Assembly: GCA_033065855.1 (NCBI GenBank)
Contig: JAVXUO010000518.1
Location: forward strand, 186,001 to 250,000
Direction of reading: 5' to 3'
Source: Escallonia rubra
Taxonomy: Eukaryota; Streptophyta; Magnoliopsida; Escalloniales; Escalloniaceae
DNA: 64,000 nucleotides
Below are positions 36,728-47,407 of this stretch, piece by piece. The notes beneath the pieces were generated by a model. That model worked only from the letters and a program-made list of their open reading frames with translations, was not told where the DNA came from and made no database searches. Position numbers and translations under genes: made by a program. Numbering within the stretch: position 1 is the stretch's first letter; every line of letters begins with the position of its first letter.

Positions 36728-39034
36728 TTGGTTAGCTTCAATCTTTGCAACATGCTCCTCCTTAAACCCCATCACAGACTGCTCCACCTCTCCAAAAACC
36801 CACCATTCTCTTCTTTCTCGACCTCCCTTCCAAAAACCGACCTCGTCGATAAGGCCATAGCCATCCTCAAACGTCACGACCTCGTACACCTCGACCATCT
36901 CTCTCACCAATTCACCCCTCAATCAGTCTCCTATTTACTCCTCCAGACCCAGCACGACAAAACCCTTACCCTGAGATTCCTCAACTGGGTCAATTTCGAT
37001 CGCCGCCCCTTTTTTGATCTCCACTGCAAGTGCATATACCTGCATGTCCTCACCAGGTTCAAGCTCTACAAGGCAGCTCAATCCCTAGCGGAAAACGTTG
37101 CCGTTGACATCTGCGATAAATCAGGCAATTTGGTCTTTCAATGCCTCAAAGATTCTTATGATGATTGCAGTTCGAGTTCTGCTGTCTTCGATTTGCTGGT
37201 AAAATCGTATTCTAATCTAAAAATGATTGATAGAGCTTTGAACACTATTAGTTTGGCGAAAACGAATGGTTATATGCCTAGTATACTGTCGTATAACTCG
37301 GTTCTAGATGCCATGATTAGGTGTCATTTGTCTATGGATCAAGCTGAGAGATTGTATCAAGATATTAAAATAAGTGGGGTTTCCCCCAATGTGTTTACCT
37401 ATAATATTATGATTCGTGGGTTTTGTGGTGTTGGGGAATTAGAGAGAGGTTTATCTTTGTTTGATTTAATGGAGAGAAACGGCTGCTTGCCAAATGTGGT
37501 TACGTATAACACCATAATCAATGCTTATTGTAAGATTGGGAGGGTGGACGAGGCATACAGATATTTGAATTCTATGAGTGTGAGGAACTTGGAGCCGACT
37601 TTGATCTCACGTAATGTGATCATCAATGGGTTGTGTCGGGCAGGAAGGATGAACGAGGCGAGTGAGGTTCTTCAAGAGATAAAACGGAATGGTTTTGTCC
37701 CTGATGAGGTGACGTATAATACACTTGTGAATGGCTACTGTAAAGAAGGAAATTTTCACCAAGGGCTAGTTTTGCATGCGGAGATGATAAGGAATGGTCT
37801 CTCTCCAAATGTTGTTACTTATACTTCTTTGATCAACAGTATGTGCAAGGAAAGGAACTTACATCGAGCAATGGAATTCTTTGATCAGATGCGCATTAGG
37901 GGACTACGTCCTAATGAGAGAACGTATACAACAATCATTGATGGCTTCTCCCAGCAGGGATGCATGGATGAAGCTCATCGAGTTTTGGATGAAATGACTA
38001 GGAGTGGTTTCTCACCTTCAATTGTGACTTACAACGCTTTAATAAATGGATATTGCGTATTGGGCAGGATGGAAGATGCTCTAAAAATTATTCATGATAT
38101 GATGGGGAAACGGGTGGCGCCAGATGTTGTAAGCTACAGTACAATTATCTCTGGATTTTGTAGAAATAAATACTTAGATGAGGCTTTTAAAGTAAATCGA
38201 GAGATGGTCGAGAAGGGAATATTACCAGATGTCGTCACCTATTCGTCGCTGATTAAAGGTCTCTGTGAGCAGAAGAGATTGGACGAAGCTTGCGATTTAT
38301 TCCAAGAGATGTCGAGAAAGGGTTTGCTGCCTGATGAATGCGCATACACTACCTTGATAAATGCTTATTGCGTAGAAGGAGATATCAGCAGTGCTCTCCA
38401 TTTGCATGACGAAATGATCCGGAAGGGATTACTTCCTGATGTTGTCACTTACAGTGTGCTAATCAATGGTCTTAGTAAACAGGCTCGGACGAGGGAGGCA
38501 AAGCAGCTTCTGTTCAAGTTGTACTCTGAACATTCTGTTCCTGATGATGTCAGATATGGTGTACTAATTGAAAACTGTAGTAACATTGAATTTAAGGGTG
38601 TGGTAGCTCTCCTAAAAGGTTTCTGTATGAAGGGTCTGATGAATGAAGCAGATCGAGTTTTTGAATCGGTCCTTCAGAGAGGCCAGAAGCCGAGTGAAGC
38701 AGTTTATAACATTATGATACACGGCCATTGTAGGGTTGGGAATTTGCACAAAGCCTTCAATATGTATACGGAAATGATGGGTCATGGATTCGTACCTCAT
38801 ACAGCAGCTGTTATTACTCTGATCAAAGAACTTCTGAAACATGGGATGAGTGAAGAGTTCAATCAAGTTATAAAGAACACACTTAGAAGTAGTAGGGTTA
38901 CTGATGCTGAGCTAGCAAAAGTCCTTGTTGAAGTGAACCAAAAAGAGGGGAACATGGATGCGGTATATAAAATTCTTAGTGAAATGGCCAAAGATGGCCT
39001 TCTTCCAAATAGCGGGAGAACTGCCTATTCTTGA
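36728..39034 (+). CDS. P-class pentatricopeptide repeat protein, EMB2745-like
   Basis: Intronless, 768 residues from 36728, or 760 from Met9 at 36752 (MLLLKPHH), which better matches the start of homologues. The N-terminus (FSSFSTSLPK) looks like an organelle targeting peptide. From about residue 150 there are at least fifteen tandem 35-residue PPR motifs with the P-class pattern (for example VVTYNTIINAYCKIGRVDEA and DVVTYSSLIKGLCEQ). The C-terminal part, GVVALLKGFCMKG through EGNMDAVYKILSEMAKDG, matches what I recall of Arabidopsis At5g39710 (EMB2745). P-class PPR proteins bind organelle RNA and act in stability, splicing or translation; the target here cannot be read directly. No E, DYW or SMR domain follows. 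Confidence 0.93.
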   Translation: MVSFNLCNMLLLKPHHRLLHLSKNPPFSSFSTSLPKTDLVDKAIAILKRHDLVHLDHLSHQFTPQSVSYLLLQTQHDKTLTLRFLNWVNFDRRPFFDLHCKCIYLHVLTRFKLYKAAQSLAENVAVDICDKSGNLVFQCLKDSYDDCSSSSAVFDLLVKSYSNLKMIDRALNTISLAKTNGYMPSILSYNSVLDAMIRCHLSMDQAERLYQDIKISGVSPNVFTYNIMIRGFCGVGELERGLSLFDLMERNGCLPNVVTYNTIINAYCKIGRVDEAYRYLNSMSVRNLEPTLISRNVIINGLCRAGRMNEASEVLQEIKRNGFVPDEVTYNTLVNGYCKEGNFHQGLVLHAEMIRNGLSPNVVTYTSLINSMCKERNLHRAMEFFDQMRIRGLRPNERTYTTIIDGFSQQGCMDEAHRVLDEMTRSGFSPSIVTYNALINGYCVLGRMEDALKIIHDMMGKRVAPDVVSYSTIISGFCRNKYLDEAFKVNREMVEKGILPDVVTYSSLIKGLCEQKRLDEACDLFQEMSRKGLLPDECAYTTLINAYCVEGDISSALHLHDEMIRKGLLPDVVTYSVLINGLSKQARTREAKQLLFKLYSEHSVPDDVRYGVLIENCSNIEFKGVVALLKGFCMKGLMNEADRVFESVLQRGQKPSEAVYNIMIHGHCRVGNLHKAFNMYTEMMGHGFVPHTAAVITLIKELLKHGMSEEFNQVIKNTLRSSRVTDAELAKVLVEVNQKEGNMDAVYKILSEMAKDGLLPNSGRTAYS

Positions 39035-39565
39035 TATGCGGCAGCATTACCGATTACTTATCATCAAGCACACCCTTCATGCACTTTTGGAATCCACTTC
39101 AAAGGAGCCAATTTTTGGTCCTCCATTTTCTCTTTGCTAAGTTTGGCATAAGAAAGTTATCTGCGATTGCTACATGAGAATGTAAGTTATTAAAGCGTGT
39201 GACCTATGCATTCAACTAGTATATAGTAAGATCTAAGATCTGATGTGGCTGGTAGATTGATAGGCTGATCATTTTTAATTTTCATTTTGAAACTCAGCTT
39301 TGATTGAAGCTTTTGAGTTTCATAATCATGGACTGAATTGTTTTTTACAGCGAAAGTAAGTGCGCTTCAACATATATTAATGCCAGATTAGTAAATCCTT
39401 GTCCAAATCCTTCTGGTATTGTCTCTGGTGCAAACAGTGTATAGCCTGGCTCCTTTATGCAGTCTACAGGAACATTGTCCGGAATATGAATGGGAATATG
39501 AATTTGCGCTTAAAAGGTCGAAACGGACAGCGTAAGAATTATCTCATGACTTTCAAAACCATAAA

Positions 39566-39579
39566 TTGAACTCGTTTTG
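39566..39579 (-). terminator. Plant snRNA 3'-end box
   Basis: On the minus strand CAAAACGAGTTCAA fits the plant consensus CA-N(3-10)-AGTNNAA and lies directly after the U2 RNA. Confidence 0.8.
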
Positions 39580-39581
39580 GG

Positions 39582-39771
39582 TGGGGTGCGCCAGGCCCGT
39601 ACAGTAGTGCAACGCATGGGCGACGCTTGAAGGCCCAGTAGCAAGCTACTATAACCTTCCCCCTCGAAAAATTAATTTAATATCGTGTGAGCCATTGGCC
39701 CACATATCAGATATTAAACTGATAAGAACAGATACTACACTTGATCTTAGCCAAAAGGCCGAGAAAGGTAT
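39582..39771 (-). ncRNA. U2: U2 spliceosomal snRNA
   Basis: The minus strand starts ATACCTTTCTCGGCCTTTTG and continues with the near-universal U2 core, including the branch-point-pairing GTGTAGTATCTGTTC and the stem-loop IIa sequence. The Sm-site region AATTAATTTTTCGAGG and the 3' stem-loops (GGGCCTTCAAGCG, GTACGGGCCTGGCGC) follow. It pairs with the intron branch site in the major spliceosome. The core shows no damage, and promoter and 3' signals are all in place, so it looks like an active gene rather than a retroposed copy. The 3' end is uncertain by a few bases. It lies between the PPR gene and the HARBI1-like gene. Confidence 0.96.
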
Positions 39772-39794
39772 GCTTTAAAACGTTGTTGGGTCGT

Positions 39795-39844
39795 CAATTT
39801 ATAGTAAGGTCTGTCCCTTGTATGATTTCTCAGCGATGTGGGAA
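39795..39844 (-). promoter_or_regulatory. U2 snRNA promoter: USE and TATA box
   Basis: On the minus strand TTCCCACATCG (39834-39844) matches the plant upstream sequence element RTCCCACATCG except at the first base. CTATAAATTG (39795-39804) is the TATA box, about 25-30 bases before the RNA start. The roughly 30-base gap between them is the longer spacing used by RNA polymerase II snRNA genes. Confidence 0.9.
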
Positions 39845-42800
39845 ATGTGTAGAAATGCCTCTCTTCCTGCTTCTCTTTACTACTACGGTACGCATCACTT
39901 TTTCAGCCCTCTGACTTCCTTCTGGCCTGGAGATTGCATCTAAAGCTTTTCAGTTAATGAACTGAAAAACCCCATAACCACAATTAGTGCGGCACTCAAA
40001 AGATTTCTACTTGGTCTGACCCCAATCTTTCAGAACATGATATGTATCTCTCAGCCGATTTTTTGGTGGAGCTTCAGTACCTGTCTTCCTTAAGTTCTCA
40101 TTTGCTTCTTGATGCCCCTGTTGCAACCCTTTCCTCTAATCTCAGCAGTTTGCGTGTGCAGCCCTTGAGTAGAGCCCTAAACTCTCAAAATGGCTACACC
40201 ATAAACTTCCGGTTCATCAAGGTGGTGGCGCGTACGGCCTGCTTATAATGGACCATCCATCACAGTTTTCTCGCTATTCACGCTCCAAGAATCCCCAAAC
40301 ACTCGTCATGCGAATCCCTTCACTCGCGAATGTGTGTGATTATGCTGCAGGAAGCTTGATGATGCATATATAGTACTTCACTGCCTTGTTTTATATACTA
40401 TGCTTTTCTTGTTTGAGTTTTGGGTGCAAGACTGCTGCTATCTGAGCAGTACTGAATTACCGGTGGGCCGGTTGTGTCAATCCATGTCACTAATGTTTAT
40501 GTTTTTGAAGGAAAGAAGTTTTGGAGACTTGAGGATAAGATTAAAGAAAATTATAAAATAGGAGAAAGGTTTTGAAGTTATTGACAGTCTTTGCAGAACT
40601 ATTTGTCCGAACCTGTTCGATTCTAACAGTTCCTTTTTGGGTTCAAATGATTGCAAAGAGCCATGTCTTAGAAACTTTTTTTAGCTTACAAGTTTCTCTG
40701 CACGGCTTCCTTAGACATAATGGAGGTTAAGATAACTTATAGACTAACAAAAGTTAGCAAGCAAACTTCCAAGTTATTGCTGGGCAAGATTATCATAAAT
40801 GTGCCACAGCAAAATGATAAGCTTAGAGCCTTACGAGGTACCCAATATTTTGTTTTCAGCTCTAGGCAATAAAGTATCGAATGCTTGGATTCAGTTGGAG
40901 CAGTTGGCCAGGTTACCAGGGAAAACAAATGAGTTCTGTTCACGAACTTTGCCTTCCCCTGACTTTGGTTCATCCCATGCAGCGAGTCCACTTCTGGAGT
41001 TCTCTTTCTCATTTAAGAACTCCATTTTCTTCCTCCAAAAAGTTGAAATGCATCAACCTCCCGCAAGCAGAGTTTTCATAAACGTGGAGGGGTGGGCATC
41101 CAGGCCAAATTGTGTTGTCACCATGATTGATTTGGCACAGAAACGAGTACAAGTGTAAAAAGAGTGTAGACTGAACATCAGTTTATGTCCCAGTGGAGGT
41201 TGCTCGTCCGTTTCCACTCTCCTGTAGTTGCAGCACGTATGTCAAAACTTAAGTGAATGGTGTTTGGAATTCTAGGCTTCCTCAAACAAAATATAGAGAC
41301 TTCCAAGATAATGCTTTTGTGCAACACAGCATATCCTTGGTGTCTGCATGACTGCAGCTCAATTCGATTTGCTACTAAATCATATCTATACAGCAATGGT
41401 TGCATACAAAGGTTCCCAATTGACATACTGGACCCTGGAAATTTGCCCAGGACGAGTGTAGTTTTCTGCTAATTTAATCACTTGCCACGTATCACCTTGA
41501 TAATCAATCACTTGAAGTATCGGCTAATTTAAATTAATAGGCAAGAATCATCTTAATACGACTTCCACCTAGCTTGCGTATACTCTGTAGCAGCAGTTCT
41601 TGCCCTGCAAGCCTCAGAACCAGCACAATTCACAATGATAATGATAATAATTTGCGATTACAACTAAAACCGTAAAGCAACAATAGACAAATTTCCCGTC
41701 AAAAACTGTGAGAACAGATATTATGAAGCCTGGTCTAACCGCTTACAACTCCCAGCGTAACTTCTAGATGATGTAGACATGCAAAATGATGGCCAAAGGT
41801 ATCGGAAAGCCAAAAATGTTTCTCCGTCCCTCGTTCAAGCATCAATTACAGCTCTGAAGTGGTAGCTAATTCCAGTCATCGAGTTTTAGCTAATTCCATA
41901 CCCCTCCTTTTTTAAGAAGCACGAAAGCATATCCTAGCAATCTAACTACCCCAAGCACCCCAGAGAGATTCAAAAGGAAAATATAACCTAACGAAAAAAT
42001 CAAGACTAACACTCAAAAGCAAAAGAAAACATAGAAAATTACGTTCTGTTCACAAAACTTGATAATTCAGTTCTAGATTTTAATCACCCTCCACCAGATT
42101 CAGAAGTACATATTCAAAGTGAGAATCAACTGATTCTACATCAAATTTCTCTCAGTTGTACCCAAAAATGACACCAAACTACCACTTAGGTATAATCTCT
42201 CCCCTCCTTAAAAGATTACTGGAGCCATGAGGCCATGTTTGCTAGGACATTTTCAGAACAACACTACTGCACAAGATATGACATCTTATGGGATATAGCT
42301 GTAATCCTCTTCGGTGTTTGTAACAAACTCAGATCACAAACCTGGATAAGGTATAAAGACGAATATACACATACCACCCACGCACAGACAGACAAACACA
42401 CGCACACAGACACATACAGATCTTCAATAAGTAGTAGATTCATATTACCGTGTTGGAGGCTGAAAGCCATTGGCCTTTACCAAGGAACTTATTAGAGCCA
42501 ATTAGTGGCTTAAATCTCCATCAAAATTACCCACAGCAGGCAAAGACTCGCACAAATTATTCTGCCAAATAAGCAAAGTGACACTTCAAGGGTTTGAAAC
42601 ACCTTTCTGCGAAATGTACTCACATTGAATACAAGCAAGCCACTATGATCCTCCTTATGACACCCAAAACAAACAAAAGGAAGTGCCGGATTCAAAATCC
42701 AGTTCTGGCAAATAATCGAAGCAAATCCCTCTCATTGCCCATCTCTCCACCCCCCCCCCCCTTTTTCTCTCCCTCCCTCTGTGGTGTGTGTTTTCACGAC

Positions 42801-43485
42801 GAGATTGTGAGGATGAGGACTTGTAGCAGTGGAAGATCATCGGGGCATCATGGAGCATCAAGGGATCAATGATTTCTATACCCAATTCCCTTCCAAAATC
42901 ACGGGTTAATTTATTCGCCACTCGGCCAGACAAAAACAGCTGAAGGTTATCCGAAGCAACTTCCATCGTATAAATACTTGATGCTTATTATAGACAACAA
43001 ATGTTGACTAGTCCTCTTAGTCACTGCGTCCTATCAACTGGTTTTTCTTCTTCGCCAGATTTTAGGCTACACCATATAGCATAAAATAATCACAGCCAGC
43101 ATGCTTGCATACTTCTACAGTTGAACCAATCCGGCATTTAAGTGGTTGTAAAGAATGCCACATGAACTTTAGACCCTAAGCTGATAAGCGATAGAAGGAA
43201 GACCCAGATATCACAACAGCATTTAAGAAATAAAAAAACAATCCAGACAAAGAAGCCAAACCTACTTCCATTCAAAAGTAAACTGCCCAAGTTAGCTAAT
43301 CAAGTACATTACAAGAGATATTCATTACATATGTGAGTCAATTGCCACAACTTCTACATCAGATGCTTATTAACAAGGATAAGACGGGCAGTGATCTGCT
43401 AAAGCAAGTTAGAACAGCAAAAAGAATGGTAACCTTACACATTAGCAAAGGTCTAAACTCCTTCTCCTTGCTCCAGAAAACCACA
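39845..43485. other. Intergenic region, no supported gene
   Basis: About 3.6 kb with only short, unrecognised open frames. A CA-rich microsatellite-like stretch lies near 42370-42420 and a C run near 42750-42760. The right part is probably the 3' UTR of the minus-strand HARBI1-like gene. A minus-strand open frame at 42655-42966 has no recognised homology. Confidence 0.5.
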
Positions 43486-44802
43486 TCATCTTGACGAAAG
43501 CCTTTGGTACAAATCATCAGCCAAGGCCTGCCTCAAGCTCTCCCCGAAATAGTAATACGACTTCTCATTCTCCAATACCCTGGGCGCCGGTCCACTCTCC
43601 TCCGGCTCCTTCCACAGCTCCGGCTCAGGCTCCCTCGCAATCTGACACAAGTTATGCAACACACAGCATGCGACAATTGTCTGAGGCGCATGATTCAAAT
43701 CGACGTTCAACTCCTGAAGAATCTTCCACCTTCCCTTCAGCAACCCAATCGCCTCCTCCACAACCTTCCTCCCCTTCATCAACGCCTCATCAAACGCATT
43801 CTGCGCGGGCGTTCCCGTCCGGTTCCAAGAAAAAGGCGTCAGCAAAAACGACAGCAGCGGGTAACACCAATCTCCTACCACGTATGGCCTAACATGGTGC
43901 CCCCTCACATTCAAAACTTTCTCCCACACAATGTCCCCGGAAGTCAGCCTGTTGTACAGCAAACTCTCCCTGAAATGTGACGCATCGTCAAACCCACCCG
44001 GCGCCTTGACACAAACATCCCAAAAAATCTTCTTGTGGTCGGCCACGACCTGGAGCTGAACAGAAGAAAACCCATGACGGCAATCGTAGACTGAAGGGTT
44101 CGGTAAATTGCTCGGGAGGCGGCGGACGCGGACCGGGGCCCCGTCAATTGCGCCGCAAATGTTGGGAAGGGAAGTAAGTTCTTCAAATCCCTGGGTGGTT
44201 TCGTGAAGGCGGCGGCGGCTGACGGGGATCTTGATGAATTCGGGGTAGAGCTTTGTGGACAAGAGACGGGTGACCATGTTGGTGATCTTGGAGACTAGGT
44301 AGGGATCGAGGGAGTAACGGGTGGCTAGGGTTTTGGCGGAGTGGCCGTGGGCGAGGCGCGAGAGGACCATGGCGACGGCGTAATCAGAGGGGAGAGAGAG
44401 GTTAGACTGAGTGATGTAGGGTTTGAGTTTTTCGACGACGGTGGTGAATACTGGGTAGGACAGGCCGTAGAGGGAGCGCCACTGGGCGTCGCGGAGGGGG
44501 GCTTCCATTGCCCAGATCCGTTCGGTGGAGAGGGCGCGGAAGGCGGAGACGGAGAATTCGGAGGTGGAGGGGGAAGCGGAGGAGGGGGTGGGGGAGGGTG
44601 AGGGGCGGGAGCAGGCGAGGTAGGAGAGGACGGAGGCGATGGTAAAGAAGAGGAGGGGTGCGGCGGAGGTGGAGGTGAGGAGGGAGGTGGGGGAGGTGGC
44701 GGTGGTGGAGGAGGCGGTGTCGGAGAGGAGGGAGGTGGTGGGGTCGAGGTGGTTCTGGAGGTGGAGTAGGTTTGACAGCATTAACAGGAAGGAATGGTCC
44801 AT
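43486..44802 (-). CDS. HARBI1/ALP1-like protein (domesticated PIF/Harbinger nuclease)
   Basis: Intronless, 438 residues. Residues 1-90 are Ser/Thr/Pro-rich, with a hydrophobic patch (LLFFTIASVLSYLA). The DDE_Tnp_4 nuclease follows: CGAIDGAPV carries the first Asp, VVGDWCYPLL the second, and KVVEEAIGLLKGRWKIL the Glu, so the triad looks complete. The C-terminus CCVLHNLC is typical of the family. No terminal inverted repeats or target duplications surround it, and the frame is clean over 1.3 kb. It is therefore best read as a host gene of the conserved plant group that includes Arabidopsis At3g55350 and ALP1, not as a mobile copy. ALP1 itself works with Polycomb complexes; whether this paralogue does is unknown. 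A still-active Harbinger transposase is the less likely alternative. Confidence 0.9.
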   Translation of the reverse strand: MDHSFLLMLSNLLHLQNHLDPTTSLLSDTASSTTATSPTSLLTSTSAAPLLFFTIASVLSYLACSRPSPSPTPSSASPSTSEFSVSAFRALSTERIWAMEAPLRDAQWRSLYGLSYPVFTTVVEKLKPYITQSNLSLPSDYAVAMVLSRLAHGHSAKTLATRYSLDPYLVSKITNMVTRLLSTKLYPEFIKIPVSRRRLHETTQGFEELTSLPNICGAIDGAPVRVRRLPSNLPNPSVYDCRHGFSSVQLQVVADHKKIFWDVCVKAPGGFDDASHFRESLLYNRLTSGDIVWEKVLNVRGHHVRPYVVGDWCYPLLSFLLTPFSWNRTGTPAQNAFDEALMKGRKVVEEAIGLLKGRWKILQELNVDLNHAPQTIVACCVLHNLCQIAREPEPELWKEPEESGPAPRVLENEKSYYYFGESLRQALADDLYQRLSSR

Positions 44803-45110
44803 TGTCTCTCTCTCTCTCTCTGCAATCGATCCTTCTCTTGACCCTCTAATTCGTCTTCATCTCCGTCTAAAGTCTAAACCTTCTTGGCATCTCTCTCTCT
44901 CTCTCTAAAACCCTCAGATTGGCTTTGTTGCAGAGTCTTAACCAGGGACGACCTGCAAACGGAGTTGGGTGTGTGTGTGTGTGTTTGTTTACCTTGTGGA
45001 AGAACAGAGTTAATGTACTCTGGCACCAAACTAGTTACTGTGTCTAGCTGCTGCTTTTTTTTTTTTTTTTTTTCTTTGTTTTGTTTTATAGAAGAATCAC
45101 AATTATAATC
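44803..45110. other. Upstream region of the HARBI1-like gene, microsatellites
   Basis: Contains CT/TC runs (44807-44820 and 44890-44905), a GT run (44970-44985) and a roughly 20-base T run (45053-45073). The Mutator-like element begins right after it, only about 300 bases from the start codon. Confidence 0.7.
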
Positions 45111-46207
45111 GCTAATTACACTTATATCCCTGAGATTAGAGTATAATTACAGGTAAAGACAATAGTTTGGATAAATTACACTTACGATTTTAACGAAATG
45201 ACTTTATTGCCCTTATGTTAGAAAGTTAATTTTTTCAAATGTCATTACCTCTTTTTAAAAAAAAAGAAAATCAGAAAAGTAAACCCTAATTATGTTGGAA
45301 AATTACTCTATCTCTCTCTCTTCCCCCACCTTTCCCTACCCACTTTGCCACCACCCTTCCCCCCCACCCTGCCCGCTGCTACTCCCCCCACCCCACCCAC
45401 GGGCCACCAAGAGTTCCCTTCGCCCATCCCCTCGGTAGCCACCTCCGTCAGACCACGCCGCCATCAGACCCCTTCCTCTCCCAATCCCGTCATAACCCCT
45501 TCCCTCGCCCATCCCTTCGACAACCACCTCTGTCAGACCACGCCGCCATCAGCCCCCTTCTTCTCCCAATCCCGTCGCAATCGCCTCCCTCGCCCAACTC
45601 CGTAGCAGCGCCGTATAGGTGGCACCAACGAGATCCAGCTAAGGTAAATACATTCAGCGAGGACAGATCCTAGTGTATCCATAACGGACTTGGCCCTAGC
45701 AGATTCTATTCGTTCTTTTTCTGTTGTTTGCCCGGAATATGTCTATGAAGGGGAATCCCCTTGCTTCTGGGCTTTGCGGTCCCTTTGAAGAACCCGTGAG
45801 GTCAACTTCTTTCAAATATACATGGATTCTGGCAATTTACTTGGTGACGGCGGTGGTGGGTTTGGTTGTTGGTTGAGATGGTGCCGTGGTGTTGGGATGA
45901 TGTGAAGGTGGTGCACGGCGGTATGGGGGGGAGGCGGCAGGGTGTGTGTGAGATAGTGTGTGTTGAATTAGTATTTGGAAACCCTAATTTTAAAAAGCCT
46001 AATTTGAAATTAGGGTTTGAAATCTTAATTTTAAAATATACAGTACAATGGCAGTATTGTCATTTTAAAAATACAAAATAATGACATCATAAAAAACGTA
46101 CACTTTTTTTACGGAACCCTAACGGATGGACACGAGTGTTACATTTTGAAACTTATTGTCCTTGACTGTAATTTCACCCTAACCTCAGGGACACTGCTAT
46201 AAATGCC
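45111..46207. mobile_element. Non-autonomous Mutator-like element, copy 1
   Basis: About 1.1 kb. The ends (GCTAATTACACTTATATCCC at the left and the inverted GGACACTGCTATAAATGCC at the right) are degenerate long inverted repeats. The flanks ATTATAATC and TTTATAATT match at 7 of 9 positions, a 9-bp target duplication as expected for MULEs. Outer parts match copy 2 (52201-53385) in the opposite orientation. The interior contains CCACC-rich sequence with a roughly 85-bp internal repeat and a middle (about 45616-45830) not found in copy 2. No transposase. Confidence 0.8.
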
Positions 46208-47407
46208 TTTATAATTATATAACCCGTCCGTTTGGAGATTCGAACTCAATATCTTAAAAGTTGTTCTTCAAAAAACTTTTGTCACTTCGCTCACCCCTTT
46301 AGATTAACATTTTGTGACACTCTTATTTTAATATTTTCATACTTTAATTTTTGAACTTTCTTTACTTTACCTATGTAGCTTTTAATTACTTTCATCCTTG
46401 GTTTCTTTAGTCCCAATCTTGAATAAACTATATGAATTATATATAGTGTTCAAACTTGAGTTGTTGGTCTTAAAACCCAATCATGTACGAGCTTTCAAAA
46501 TTTTCATACACGAGTGGAGCTCGAATGATTTCATTAACACTACCTACAGTACGATGGAATGATGTATTACATTATAGACTGAATTTAGCAAGTTGGATTC
46601 TCTAAAATATTAAGTTAAGATATTCTCATGTAAGTCGACTGAGTATATTGCATGATTCTGTTATAAATGCAATGAAGATATATATATATTTTTTTCAATG
46701 AAGATATTAAAGTTGTATGTTGTAATAGAGGAATTACTCTCAAATATTCAAAGAAACATGTAAAAAATGCTAGGTGAAAACACAAAATAAAATGTTTCAT
46801 AAATATATTTTATGTGCTAACAAGTAAGTCAATCAAAATAAAGTCAGCATATGTCCAATTATTTAGAAATTTTTGTATCAAACTCAAATAGAATTTCGCA
46901 TGTATAATTACACATAAGGAATCTAATTAATTAGCTTATATTCATATTGAATCCACCCAATGGGACTCACATTACATCCAACACAACAATTAAACCATAA
47001 ATAAATTACATGTTTTAATACGATAAGTCATAAATTCAAAACAATATATTTAGCTTTTATCAGAGTAATAATAATAATATAATGCGTAAAAAAAAAAGGT
47101 TCAACTCTCTTGAGGAATGCCCTTCAGTAAATCCTAATCAAACGCTGCCAAAAATATATTATTCGGGGATCTGCAAGCAGCCGGAACGAACGGACCTGGC
47201 AGATAAACACATAGAAAGGGGTGTTTGTGTGTGAAGTACACGGGGTTTTCATATAAAGTAGAAACAGTCCGTTGGGTTTTACACTTTTACGGTTAATCTG
47301 TCATTTTTTTCCGAGTAAAATCAGCAATTAACTTTGAATTTTAGCTTCTCAAAGGTTGGAGTCTTGATCATTTACCAAAGGAACAGTAGAAGATCCAATC
47401 CGCAGCC
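46208..47407. other. AT-rich intergenic region
   Basis: About 1.2 kb, strongly AT-rich, no gene or repeat recognised. The last 70 bases are the ZOP1-like 5' leader. Confidence 0.6.

Noticed and set aside
42655-42966. A 103-residue minus-strand open frame starting MEVASDNLQLF
   Set aside because: No recognised homology and probably within the 3' region of the HARBI1-like transcript. Kept as unexplained, not called as a gene.
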